From Variovorax boronicumulans (GTDB taxonomy: Bacteria > Pseudomonadota > Gammaproteobacteria > Burkholderiales > Burkholderiaceae_C), in contig NZ_VEDO01000005.1 in the NCBI RefSeq assembly GCF_007677875.1, positions 1 to 64,000 on the forward strand: a stretch of 64,000 bases of DNA. Direction: 5' to 3'. Under the pieces are notes generated by a model that saw only the letters and a list, made by a program, of their open reading frames with translations, was not told where the DNA came from and made no database searches. This document shows positions 1-9,751 of this stretch, piece by piece (within the stretch, counting starts at the first letter, position 1; every line of letters starts with the position of its first letter). The position numbers were made by a program, and so were the translations under genes.

Positions 1-163
1 CACTCAGCTCGAACAAGTGCAATGAGTCAGTTCACAAAGCGCGAGGTTCCCCGCGCCGCCCAGTCCACTGCGCTCCTCGGCGTGGGCACAGGGGGGGAAG
101 CGGGGTCACACACGGGCCATCGCTGCGCTCGGCCCTCGGGACTTATTTCCCTGAACCACTGAC
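1..163. other. Window edge, no supported gene
   Basis: This is the stretch in front of the first gene. One + strand frame is open from base 1 to a stop at 160-162, but its translation (Ser, Gly, Ala and Arg rich, no recognisable motif) does not look like a real protein end. The stretch is GC-rich with runs of G and short self-complementary pieces. It may be the tail of an upstream gene, an intergenic region or a degenerate repeat. The sequence before the window is needed to decide. Confidence 0.3.
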
Positions 164-832
164 ATGGACCTCGACTTCTCCCCCGTCTGGAGCGGCTGGG
201 ACGCCCTCGCACGCGGCACGCTGGTCACCATCGAAATCACGGTCTGCGCGCTGCTGCTCGGCTGTGCGCTGGGCCTCCTGGTCGGCATCGGCCGCCTGCA
301 GCCACAGCGCCGCTGGCTCTACGGCGCCTGCACGGCCTACGTGACCGTGGTGCGCGGCACGCCGCTCTTGGTGCAGCTGTTCATCCTGTTCTTCGGCCTG
401 CCGCATTTCGGCCTGCTGCTGCCGGCCTTCCTGTGCGGCGTGCTGGGCCTGGGCGTCTACTCGGGTGCCTATGTGTCGGAGATCGTGCGCGGCGCCATCC
501 AGTCCATCGATCAGGGCCAGACGCTGGCCGCGCAGTCGCTGGGCATGACGGCGCCCACGTCCATGCGCCACATCATCCTGCCGCAGGCCGTGGTGCGCAT
601 GATCCCGCCGCTGGGCAACGAGTTCATTGCGCTGATCAAGAACTCGGCCCTGGTCTCGCTGCTGACCATCCACGACGTGATGCACGAGGGGCAGAAGATC
701 ATCAGCGTGTCCTACCGCTCGCTGGAGGTCTACCTCGCGATCGCGGCCGTGTACTTCGCGCTGACCGGCATCGTGATGCTGGTGCTGCGGCATGTCGAAC
801 GGCGTTTGAGCCAGGGAGGGCTGGTCCGATGA
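164..832 (+). CDS. Amino-acid ABC transporter permease (HisM/GlnP family)
   Basis: This 222-residue inner-membrane permease belongs to the polar amino-acid importer family (HisM/GlnP/GltK). It has a hydrophobic segment near residues 20-42, the RGTPLLVQ motif at 64-71, and the cytoplasmic EAA loop that contacts the ATPase at about 117-145 (GQTLAAQSLGM, then HIILPQAVV). It is the first gene of the hut operon here, so histidine or urocanate is the likely substrate; that is inference from context. The partner binding protein and ATPase are not in the window and probably lie upstream. Its stop overlaps the next start in an ATGA. Confidence 0.88.
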   Translation: MDLDFSPVWSGWDALARGTLVTIEITVCALLLGCALGLLVGIGRLQPQRRWLYGACTAYVTVVRGTPLLVQLFILFFGLPHFGLLLPAFLCGVLGLGVYSGAYVSEIVRGAIQSIDQGQTLAAQSLGMTAPTSMRHIILPQAVVRMIPPLGNEFIALIKNSALVSLLTIHDVMHEGQKIISVSYRSLEVYLAIAAVYFALTGIVMLVLRHVERRLSQGGLVR

Positions 833-1401
833 GCACGGAGTCGCATCGTTTCGACGTGGCGGCCTTGCCCGCTACGCCCTGGAAGAACGGCGGCGGCAGC
901 ACGCGCGAGATCGCGAGCTGGCCGCTTGGCGCGGGCTTCGAGGGCTTCGACTGGCGCGTCTCGATCGCCAGCATCGCGGCCAGCGGGCCGTTCTCGCCAT
1001 TCGCGGGCGTGGACCGCATCATCACGCTGCTGGAGGGCGACGGCGTGCGCCTGCACGGCGATGGCCTGGAGCACCGGCTGGCCACGCCGCTGGCACCCTT
1101 TGCGTTCAGCGGCGACGCGCGCGTCGATTGCACGCTGCTGGGCGGCGCCTCCAGCGACTTCAACGTGATGACGCGGCGCGGCCGGCTGCGCGCAGCGCTC
1201 CATGTGCTGCACCGTGGCGCGGAACTGCCCGCCGCAGCGCACGGCCTGTTGCTGGCCTGGCGCGGCCACTGGCGCGCGGGCAGCGAAGCGCTCGCGCCAG
1301 GCCAGGGCCTGTGGTGGAGCGATGCCGCCACGGGCTGGCCGCTCGACACCGCGGACGCCGACGCCGCCCTGCTGGCCGTGCAATGGCACCCAGTCCGATA
1401 G
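829..1401 (+). CDS. hutD: HutD/Ves family protein
   Basis: This 190-residue cupin-fold protein of the HutD/Ves family carries the family signature PWKNGGGSTREIA near residues 17-29, followed by a second conserved stretch, DWRVSIASIAASGPFSPF. HutD proteins are encoded in hut operons and have been proposed to act as governors of histidine catabolism that bind a pathway intermediate; no catalytic activity is established. The start is chosen at the ATGA overlap with the permease; a long upstream extension in the same frame is out-of-frame reading of the permease gene. The next gene, hutI, starts 9 bases after its stop, consistent with one transcript. Confidence 0.85.
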   Translation: MSTESHRFDVAALPATPWKNGGGSTREIASWPLGAGFEGFDWRVSIASIAASGPFSPFAGVDRIITLLEGDGVRLHGDGLEHRLATPLAPFAFSGDARVDCTLLGGASSDFNVMTRRGRLRAALHVLHRGAELPAAAHGLLLAWRGHWRAGSEALAPGQGLWWSDAATGWPLDTADADAALLAVQWHPVR

Positions 1402-1410
1402 GAAAACCCC

Positions 1411-2624
1411 ATGCCTTCTTTCGACACCCTGCCTTCGGCCGACGGCCTGTGGACCGGTCTGCGCAGCTTGGACGGTCAGCCCTGCACCATCGCCGTGCAG
1501 GACGGCCGCATCGCCTGGACCGGCGCGCCCGATGCCATGCCCGCGGCCCATGCCGGTTTGCCGCGCCACGCAGGGCAGGGCGCGCTCGTCACGCCCGGCC
1601 TGGTGGACTGCCACACCCACCTGGTCTATGGCGGCCAGCGCGCCAACGAGTTCGCCATGCGCCTGGCCGGCGCGAGCTACGAAGAGGTGGCCAAAGCCGG
1701 CGGCGGCATCGTCTCCAGCGTGCGCGCCACGCGCGCGGCCAGCGAGGACGAACTCTTCGCGAGCGCCTCGGCGCGGCTGCGCAGTCTGCTGGCCGAAGGC
1801 GTCTGCGCGATCGAGGTCAAGTCGGGCTACGGCCTTGCGCTCGAGCACGAGCGCAAGCAGCTCCGCGTGGCACGGCGCCTGGCAAGCGCCCATGGCGTGA
1901 CCGTGCGCACCACCTTCCTGGGCGCGCACGCGCTGCCGCCGGAGTTTCAAGGACGCAGCCAGGACTACATCGACCTGGTCTGCCGCGAGATGCTGCCGGC
2001 CTTGCACCTTGAAGGCCTGGTCGATGCGGTCGACGTGTTCTGCGAGCGCATCGCGTTCTCGCTGGCCGAGACCGAGCAGGTGTTCCAGGCCGCCCAGGCC
2101 CTTGGGATCCCGGTCAAGCTGCATGCCGAGCAGCTGTCGGACATGGGCGGTGCGCAGCTCGCGGCGCGCTACGGTGCGCTGTCCTGCGACCACATCGAGC
2201 ATCTGTCGCAGGAGGGCGTCGATGCCATGGCGGCGGCCGGCACCGTGGCCGTGCTGCTGCCGGGCGCCTACTACACGCTGCGCGACACGCAGCTCCCACC
2301 CATCGCGGCGCTGCGCGCGGCCGGCGTGCCCATGGCCGTCTCGACCGACCACAACCCCGGCACCTCGCCGGCGCTCTCGCTGCTGCTGATGGCCAACATG
2401 GCCTGCACGCTGTTCCGGCTCACGGTCCCTGAGGCCATCGCCGGCATCACCACGCACGCGGCGCGCGCGCTGGGCCTGCAGGAGACGCACGGCAGCATCG
2501 CGGCCGGACGGCCGGCCAACTTCGTGCTGTGGGACTTGAATGACGCGGCCGAGCTGGCCTACTGGTTTGGCCAGCGCCCGGTGCGCACGGTGGTGCGCCA
2601 GGGCCGCATCGCGGAGGGCTCTGT

Positions 2625-2628
<4 letters not shown>
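1411..2628 (+). CDS. hutI: Imidazolonepropionase
   Basis: HutI (405 residues, normal length) hydrolyses 4-imidazolone-5-propanoate to N-formimidoyl-L-glutamate, the third step of histidine degradation, in the cytoplasm. It is a metal-dependent amidohydrolase. The metal-binding DCHTH lies at residues 66-70, a second ligand in KLHAEQ near 236-241, and STDHNPG (Asp313) near 311-317, the usual HutI pattern. An AGGAAAA ribosome-binding site lies just before the start. It overlaps hutF by four bases (ATGA). The genes for the first two steps, hutH and hutU, are not in the window and may lie upstream. Confidence 0.95.
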
Positions 2629-4006
<1,378 letters not shown>

Positions 4007-4010
<4 letters not shown>

Positions 4011-4825
4011 GCTTTTCCACCACCGAACCCCCGTTCCGCTTCCGCCAGGGCACGCGCCCGCTGCTGGTCTCCATGCCCCACGTCGGCACCCACGTGCCAC
4101 CCGCGCTGGCCGCGCGCTTCACGCCCGAGGCGCAGCAGGTGCCCGATACCGACTGGCACCTGGAGCGCCTGTACGACTTCGCCGATGCGCTGGGCGCCTC
4201 GGTGCTCGTGGCCACGCACAGCCGCTATGTCATCGACCTGAACCGCCCGCCGGACGGCGCCAGCCTGTACCCGGGCCAGAGCGTCACGGGCCTGTGCCCG
4301 GTCGACACCTTCGACGACACGCCCGTCTACCGGGATGCAGCCGACCAGCCCGGCAAAGCCGAGATCGCCGCGCGCCGCGACGCCATCTGGCACCCCTACC
4401 ACGCCAAGCTGGCGGAAGAACTCGCGCGCATCAAGGCCCAGCACGGCATCGCCATGCTGTGGGACGCGCACTCCATCCGCTCCGTGCTGCCGCGCTTCTT
4501 CGAGGGCAAGCTGCCCGACCTGAACCTGGGCACCGGCCAGGGCACCAGCTGCGACCCGGCACTGGCCGAGCGCCTGCTCGCCATCGCTAAGGAGGCGACG
4601 GGCTACAGCAGCGTGCTGAACGGCCGCTTCACGGGCGGCTACATCACGCGCCACCATGGCCGCCCGCAGGACGGCCAGCACGCCGTGCAGCTGGAGCAGA
4701 CGCAGAGCAGCTACATGCAGGAGGCCTTGCCCTTCGACTACCTGCCCGATGTGGCGGCTGGTGTGCAGCCGCACCTGCAACACATGCTGCAGGCCGTGCT
4801 CGACTTCGCCGAAACACGGCGATGA
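4007..4825 (+). CDS. hutG: N-formylglutamate deformylase
   Basis: This 272-residue protein of the N-formylglutamate amidohydrolase family hydrolyses N-formyl-L-glutamate to glutamate and formate, the last step of the HutF branch. Family features visible include SMPHVGTHVP near the N-terminus, DTDWHLERLYDF, HSRYVIDLNR, and DAHSIRSVLPRFFEG in the centre. The start is set by the ATGA overlap with hutF; the same frame stays open far upstream only because of the high GC content. It overlaps the next gene by four bases. Confidence 0.93.
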
Positions 4826-6201
4826 GCGCGCTGTTGGCTGCCTTGCGCGCGGCGCTGGGCGACGACGCTGTCGCGACCGGCGAGGCCATCCCCGCGCACC
4901 GGCTGACCGACTGGAGCGGCGTGCCGCCCGTGCGTCCGCTGGCCTGGCTGCGCCCGCGCAGCACCGAGCAGGTCAGCGCCGCGCTCGCGCTGTGCACCCG
5001 GCACCGCGTGCCCGTCGTGCCGCAGGGCGGCATGACCGGGCTGGCCGGCGCTGCCCAGCCGTTGGCCCATGGCGTGGCCCTGTCGCTGGACCGCATGCAG
5101 GCCATCGAGCAGTTGGACGCCGCCACGCGCACGCTGACCGTGCAGGCCGGTGCCACCGTGCAGTCCATCCAGGAGGCGGCCAGCGCGCGGGGCCTGCTGT
5201 TCGGCGTGGACTTCGGCGCGCGCGGCTCCGCCCAGGTCGGCGGTGCGCTGGCCACCAACGCGGGTGGCAACGGCGTGCTGCGCTTTGGCATGATGCGCGA
5301 GCAGACGCTGGGCCTGGAGGTGGTGCTGGCCGATGGCAGCGTGCTGCCCATGCTGCGCCCCATGCAGAAGAACAACACGGGCTACGACCTGAAGCAGTTC
5401 TTCATCGGCGCCGAAGGCACGCTGGGCGTGATCACGCGTGCGCTGCTGCGGCTGCATCCGGCCCCTCGTGCGCGCGCGACCATGCTGGCCGCCGTGCCCG
5501 ACTACGACGCCGCGCTCGCGCTGCTGTCGCGCCTGCAGGCGCGTGCCGGCGCGGGACTGGCCGCCTTCGAGCTCATGTGGCGCGACTTCGTGCAGGCCGG
5601 GCTCACCTGGCAGAAGCTGCGCGAGCCCTTCGATGCGCCGCATCCGCTGCTGGCCCTGGTCGACCTCGACGGCCCGGATGCGGCGCAACTGCAGGCCGCG
5701 CTCGAAGAGGTGCTGGCGCCGGCGCTGGCCGACGGCCTGGTGCTGGACGCCGCCATCGCGCAGTCCGAGGCGCAGGCGCGTGCGTTCTGGAAGATCCGCG
5801 AGGCCACGGCCGAGCTGCCCACCAACATGCACCCGCCCGTCAACTTCGACGTGAGCCTGCCCATGGCCGAGATCGGCCGCTTCGCCGACGCCTGCCGCGC
5901 CGCGCTCGACGCGCGCTGGCCCGGCCATGCCAGCGTGTTCTTCGGCCACATCGGCGACAGCAACCTGCATGTCTCGACCGACGCATCGACCATCGCCGGC
6001 GATGTGGAGGGGCTGGAGCACCTGGTCTACGGCCTGGTCGGCGACTTCGCGGGCAGCGTCTCGGCCGAGCACGGCATCGGCCTGCACAAGAAGCCCTGGC
6101 TGGGCCGCAGCCGCACGCCGGCCGAGTTGGCGGCCATGCGTGCTGTGAAGGCCGCGCTCGACCCCCTGAACCTCATGAACCCCGGAAAGATCTTCGACTG
6201 A
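4822..6201 (+). CDS. FAD-binding oxidase, GlcD/D-2-hydroxyacid dehydrogenase family
   Basis: This 459-residue flavoprotein has an N-terminal PCMH-type FAD-binding domain (PQGGMTGLAGAAQP near residues 71-84, then GALATNAGGN) and a GlcD-type C-terminal domain ending with HIGDSNLHVS and SAEHGIGLHKK, the metal and FAD contact motifs of D-lactate, glycolate and D-2-hydroxyglutarate dehydrogenases. The substrate cannot be read from sequence. It is translationally coupled to hutG (ATGA) and followed directly by a HisC-like aminotransferase, so oxidation of imidazole-lactate to imidazole-pyruvate is one possible role; that is inference from context. Confidence 0.8.
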   Translation: MSALLAALRAALGDDAVATGEAIPAHRLTDWSGVPPVRPLAWLRPRSTEQVSAALALCTRHRVPVVPQGGMTGLAGAAQPLAHGVALSLDRMQAIEQLDAATRTLTVQAGATVQSIQEAASARGLLFGVDFGARGSAQVGGALATNAGGNGVLRFGMMREQTLGLEVVLADGSVLPMLRPMQKNNTGYDLKQFFIGAEGTLGVITRALLRLHPAPRARATMLAAVPDYDAALALLSRLQARAGAGLAAFELMWRDFVQAGLTWQKLREPFDAPHPLLALVDLDGPDAAQLQAALEEVLAPALADGLVLDAAIAQSEAQARAFWKIREATAELPTNMHPPVNFDVSLPMAEIGRFADACRAALDARWPGHASVFFGHIGDSNLHVSTDASTIAGDVEGLEHLVYGLVGDFAGSVSAEHGIGLHKKPWLGRSRTPAELAAMRAVKAALDPLNLMNPGKIFD

Positions 6202-6202
6202 C

Positions 6203-7318
6203 ATGGCGTCCGACATCCTCGCCCTGGCCCGCTCCGAGGTGCCGCCGCTGCCCGTCTACAACGCCGGCCTCTCGTCCGCAGCCGTGCGCGCGCGCTACGG
6301 CGTGGACCGCATCGCGCGACTGGGCAGCAACGAGAATCCCTACGGCCCCAGCCCGCGCGTGGCCGAGGCGCTGGCCGGCCTGGCACAGCAGGTGCACTGG
6401 TACTCGGACGCCGACAGCCAGGCCCTGCGCGAGGCGCTGGCACGCCGCAGCGGCGCCACGCCCGCCCAGATCGTCGTGGGCAATGGCTCCGAGTCCATCC
6501 TGCACATGCTCTGCCTGGCGCTGCTCTCGCCCGGCGAGCGCGTGCTGACGCAGCGTCCGGCCTTCGGCCTGCACGAGATCTACCCGCGCATGATGGGCGC
6601 CGAAGTCGAGCTGCTGGACCTCACGCCCGCGCTCGGCTTCGACGTGGACGCCTGGTGCGCCGCGCTCGCCCGCGGTCCCAAGATCGCGATGCTGGCCAAT
6701 CCTTCGAACCCCGTCGGCTGCATGTTCGACACCGCCGCCTTCGCGCGGCTGCTCGCCGCCACGCCGGCCGGCACGCTGCTGGTCGTCGACGAGGCCTATG
6801 TGGAGTACGCGCGCCTGACGCCCGGCTTTCCCGATGCGCTGCCCATGCTGCGCGACTGGGGCGGCGCCTGGATGGCTCTGCGCACCTTCTCCAAGGCCTG
6901 GGGCCTGGCGGGGCTGCGCGTGGGCTACGGCATCGCGTCGGACGCCGCACTCGTGCAACTGCTGGACCGCGTGCGCACGCCCTTCGGCGTGAACGTCGTG
7001 GCGCAGCTGGCCGCGCGCGCCGCGCTCGAGGACGAGGCCCACATGCGCCAGTCCGTGGCGCGTACCGTGGTGCAGCGCGACGCGATGCTGCGCGCGCTCC
7101 AGACCATGGGCCTGCGCGTGGCCCCTTCGGCCACCAACTTCCTGTTCGTCGACCTGGGACGACCCAACGGCCCGGTCAACGAGGCGCTGCTGGCCTTCGG
7201 CGTGATCGTCAAGCCCTGGAAGGAGCCCGGCTTCACGCAGTTCCTGCGCATCACGGTCGGCACCGACGAAGACAACGCGCTGTGCCTGCAGGCGCTGCGC
7301 GCGGCGTTGGCGGCGTAG
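6203..7318 (+). CDS. hisC: Histidinol-phosphate aminotransferase-like PLP enzyme
   Basis: This 371-residue class I/II aminotransferase belongs to the HisC family. LGSNENPYGPSP is the substrate-loop motif near the N-terminus, PSNPVG and VVDEAYVEY are cofactor contacts, and TFSKAWGLAGLRVGY contains the PLP lysine (about Lys231). It starts two bases after the flavoprotein gene. The classic role is in histidine biosynthesis, but here it sits at the end of a histidine degradation operon without other his genes. It may therefore be a paralogue acting as a histidine transaminase. The symbol is given for the family; the physiological role is uncertain. Confidence 0.75.
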   Translation: MASDILALARSEVPPLPVYNAGLSSAAVRARYGVDRIARLGSNENPYGPSPRVAEALAGLAQQVHWYSDADSQALREALARRSGATPAQIVVGNGSESILHMLCLALLSPGERVLTQRPAFGLHEIYPRMMGAEVELLDLTPALGFDVDAWCAALARGPKIAMLANPSNPVGCMFDTAAFARLLAATPAGTLLVVDEAYVEYARLTPGFPDALPMLRDWGGAWMALRTFSKAWGLAGLRVGYGIASDAALVQLLDRVRTPFGVNVVAQLAARAALEDEAHMRQSVARTVVQRDAMLRALQTMGLRVAPSATNFLFVDLGRPNGPVNEALLAFGVIVKPWKEPGFTQFLRITVGTDEDNALCLQALRAALAA

Positions 7319-7594
7319 GCCATGTACGGCGTCGACGCTGAGCGTCCGAGACCGGACGCTTGCGTTGCCGGCTGCGCGAGGCGCGTCAGCTGAGGATGAC
7401 GCGCCGTCGCCGACCCGCGGCGGGATGCAGTGGCCCTGTCCGCCGCATCGCACGGTCTGGTTTCGGTGGGTTGGTGCAAGCGCGACCTGTGCCATTCGCA
7501 TGCACGGCGTCGTGCGCTGGGGACAGAGCGTGTGACAAGTTGCAACATGGTGCTAAGGTGCCGCGCCCTCGCCGTCCCCGTCCCACCCACCGCC

Positions 7595-8686
7595 ATGAAC
7601 GCCATCGCCCGGCTCACGCTGTCCTTCGCCTGCACCATCGCCGCGCTCCCCGTGGCCCAGGCCGGCGAGGACTTCCAGGTGCGCTACAACCTGGCCGGCA
7701 GCCTGGGGGGCGAGATCTTCGCGCCGCCCGATCTGCAGGGCCTGACGGGCGGCATCGCGCTCACGCGCGTGGACATCCACAAGATCACGGGCAACGACGG
7801 CAAGCGGCTCACGCAGACGCTGCCGGGCGGCACCGTGGCGCTGCCGGCACCGACGCCCGCCGCGCTGTATCCCAGCTATGGGCCGATCACTGGTGTCATC
7901 GATGCGCGCGGCTCGCTCGTGCAGTGGAACCTGGGCCTGGCATGGCTCAGCGCGGCCCGCTATGGCGGCGGCCGGCTGGCGCTGGCCTTGAACCTGCCCT
8001 ACGGCATCAAGAAGCAGGCCTTCAGCGCGCAGGCCACCACGCCCGCGTTGAACTGGAACCCGGCCGTGCCGGCCGCAACCCGGGCCGCCGTGCAGGCCGG
8101 CTTCGACGCGCAGGTGCAGAGCACCGTCGCGGCCCTGGCGGCGGCCGAGGGGGGCAGCGTGTCCGACATCGGCGACATGGAACTGCACGCGGGCTGGCGC
8201 CACGCCAGCGACCGGGTGCGGGTGCTGGCCGGCGCCTCGCTGGTGCTGCCCACCGGCCGCTACAACCAGGCCTCGGGGCCTGACATCGGCTTCGGCAACT
8301 TCTACACGCTGCGGCCCGCGGCCCAACTGGTCTACCTGCCGCGACACGAGATCGCGCTGGCGGGCCGCGTCACCGTGGGCCTGAACACGCGCAACCGCGA
8401 CAACGACCTGCGCAGCGGCAACTGGGCCAGCGTGGAGGCCGCGGCGGGCACCATGACGCGGCTGGGCCCCATCGGCGTGCACGTGATCCATGCCCAGCAA
8501 TTCCAGGACGACCGCAACAACCGCTGGGGCCCGAGCCGCTACCGCTCCACCAACGCCGGCCTGTTCTGGACCACGCGCGTCCCGGTGCTGGACATGGTGC
8601 TCACGCTGCAGCACATGGCCACCGTGCAATCGCGCAACGCGAAGAACGGCACCTACTCGCAGCTGCGCGTCAGCAAGAGCTTCTGA
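7595..8686 (+). CDS. Probable outer-membrane channel, MetA-pathway transporter-like
   Basis: This is a 363-residue exported protein. It starts with a signal peptide of about 24 residues (basic start, hydrophobic core, cleavage near AQA-GEDF) followed by alternating amphipathic stretches typical of a beta-barrel and a C-terminus ending in Phe (QLRVSKSF), as outer-membrane barrels often do. It resembles the family of channel proteins found near aromatic-degradation genes (phenol MetA type), from memory only. ATG 7595 is chosen over an upstream in-frame start because the signal peptide begins there. The 276 bases in front hold its promoter region; I saw no clear operator. Substrate unknown. Confidence 0.62.
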   Translation: MNAIARLTLSFACTIAALPVAQAGEDFQVRYNLAGSLGGEIFAPPDLQGLTGGIALTRVDIHKITGNDGKRLTQTLPGGTVALPAPTPAALYPSYGPITGVIDARGSLVQWNLGLAWLSAARYGGGRLALALNLPYGIKKQAFSAQATTPALNWNPAVPAATRAAVQAGFDAQVQSTVAALAAAEGGSVSDIGDMELHAGWRHASDRVRVLAGASLVLPTGRYNQASGPDIGFGNFYTLRPAAQLVYLPRHEIALAGRVTVGLNTRNRDNDLRSGNWASVEAAAGTMTRLGPIGVHVIHAQQFQDDRNNRWGPSRYRSTNAGLFWTTRVPVLDMVLTLQHMATVQSRNAKNGTYSQLRVSKSF

Positions 8687-8690
8687 CGGC

Positions 8691-9737
8691 TCAGGCTGGT
8701 TGTGCCACCACCGACACGCCGTGCTGGCCCAGTGTCAGCATCGTGTCGGCACCCGGTGCCAGGCGGCGTGAGAGGTCCGTGCTGACCACAAACACCGGGC
8801 CCAGCGCGGTGTCGAAGCCGTACTCGTAAAAGCTTCCGAGGTAAGCCGCCTTGCGCAGGGTGGCCGGCAGGCCGGCCGTGCCACCGATCTGCCAGGCCTC
8901 GGGCCGCACCGCCACCTTGACCGCCCCTGCACCGACGGCATGGCGCGGCGTGAAGCGCAGCGGCCCCAGCGCGACCTGGCCATCGGCCTGCGCCTGGCCC
9001 GGAAACACCATGGCCTCGCCCATGAAGCCGGCCACGAATTCGCTCTGCGGCCGGCTGTACAGTTCCTCGGGCGTGCCGCGCTGGGCGATCACGCCATGGT
9101 CCATCACGATGATCTGGTCCGACACGGCAAGCGCCTCGCTCTGGTCGTGCGTGACGTAGGCCACCGTGAGCTGCAGGCGCTGCTGGATCGCGCGGATCTC
9201 CTCGCGCATCTCGCGGCGCAGCCGCGCGTCCAGGTTCGAGAGCGGCTCGTCGAACAGCAGCACGGCGGGCTCGAGCACCAGCGCACGGGCCAGCGCCACG
9301 CGCTGCTGCTGGCCGCCCGAGAGTTCGCTGGGCAGGCGCTCGTTGAAGCCCACCAGGCCCACGCCTTGCAGAGCATCGCCCGCGCGCGCTGCCGCCTCGG
9401 CCTTGGCCATGCCCCCCATGCGCAGGCCATAGGCCACGTTCTCCACCACGTTCATGTGCGGGAACAGCGCGTAGCTCTGGAACATCATGGAGACGTTGCG
9501 CTCGCCCGGGCCCAGCGTGGTCACGTCCCGCCCGCCCATGAAGATCTGGCCGCTGGTCGGCGATTCCAGCCCCGCGATCATGCGCAGCGTGGTGGTCTTG
9601 CCGCAGCCCGAAGGGCCGAGGATGGTGGTCAGCGTGCCCTGCGGCACCTCGAAGCTGATGCCCTTGACGGCCAGCGGCGCGTTGGCGTCCGTGCCGTAGC
9701 GCTTCGTGACGTTGCGAAATTCGATGCCGTTGCCCAT
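8691..9737 (-). CDS. ABC transporter ATP-binding protein (PotA/FbpC type)
   Basis: This 348-residue ATPase has Walker A GPSGCGKTT at residues 41-49, signature LSGGQQQ near 139-145, Walker B LLFDEP near 160-165, and the switch His in VTHDQSEAL. The C-terminal part (from about 240) is a TOBE-type regulatory domain. It energises the importer encoded by the two upstream genes on the same strand. Families of this type carry ferric iron, polyamines, sugar phosphates or 2-aminoethylphosphonate. The frame stays open far upstream through the permease gene, but the real start is ATG 9737, just after the permease stop. Confidence 0.9.
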   Translation of the reverse strand: MGNGIEFRNVTKRYGTDANAPLAVKGISFEVPQGTLTTILGPSGCGKTTTLRMIAGLESPTSGQIFMGGRDVTTLGPGERNVSMMFQSYALFPHMNVVENVAYGLRMGGMAKAEAAARAGDALQGVGLVGFNERLPSELSGGQQQRVALARALVLEPAVLLFDEPLSNLDARLRREMREEIRAIQQRLQLTVAYVTHDQSEALAVSDQIIVMDHGVIAQRGTPEELYSRPQSEFVAGFMGEAMVFPGQAQADGQVALGPLRFTPRHAVGAGAVKVAVRPEAWQIGGTAGLPATLRKAAYLGSFYEYGFDTALGPVFVVSTDLSRRLAPGADTMLTLGQHGVSVVAQPA

Positions 9738-9751
9738 CGTTGTTCTTTCCC

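Noticed and set aside
1-162. Open frame at the left edge as the end of an upstream gene
   Set aside because: The translation has no recognisable features and the stop lies directly before the permease start by chance in GC-rich sequence; left as undecided intergenic sequence.
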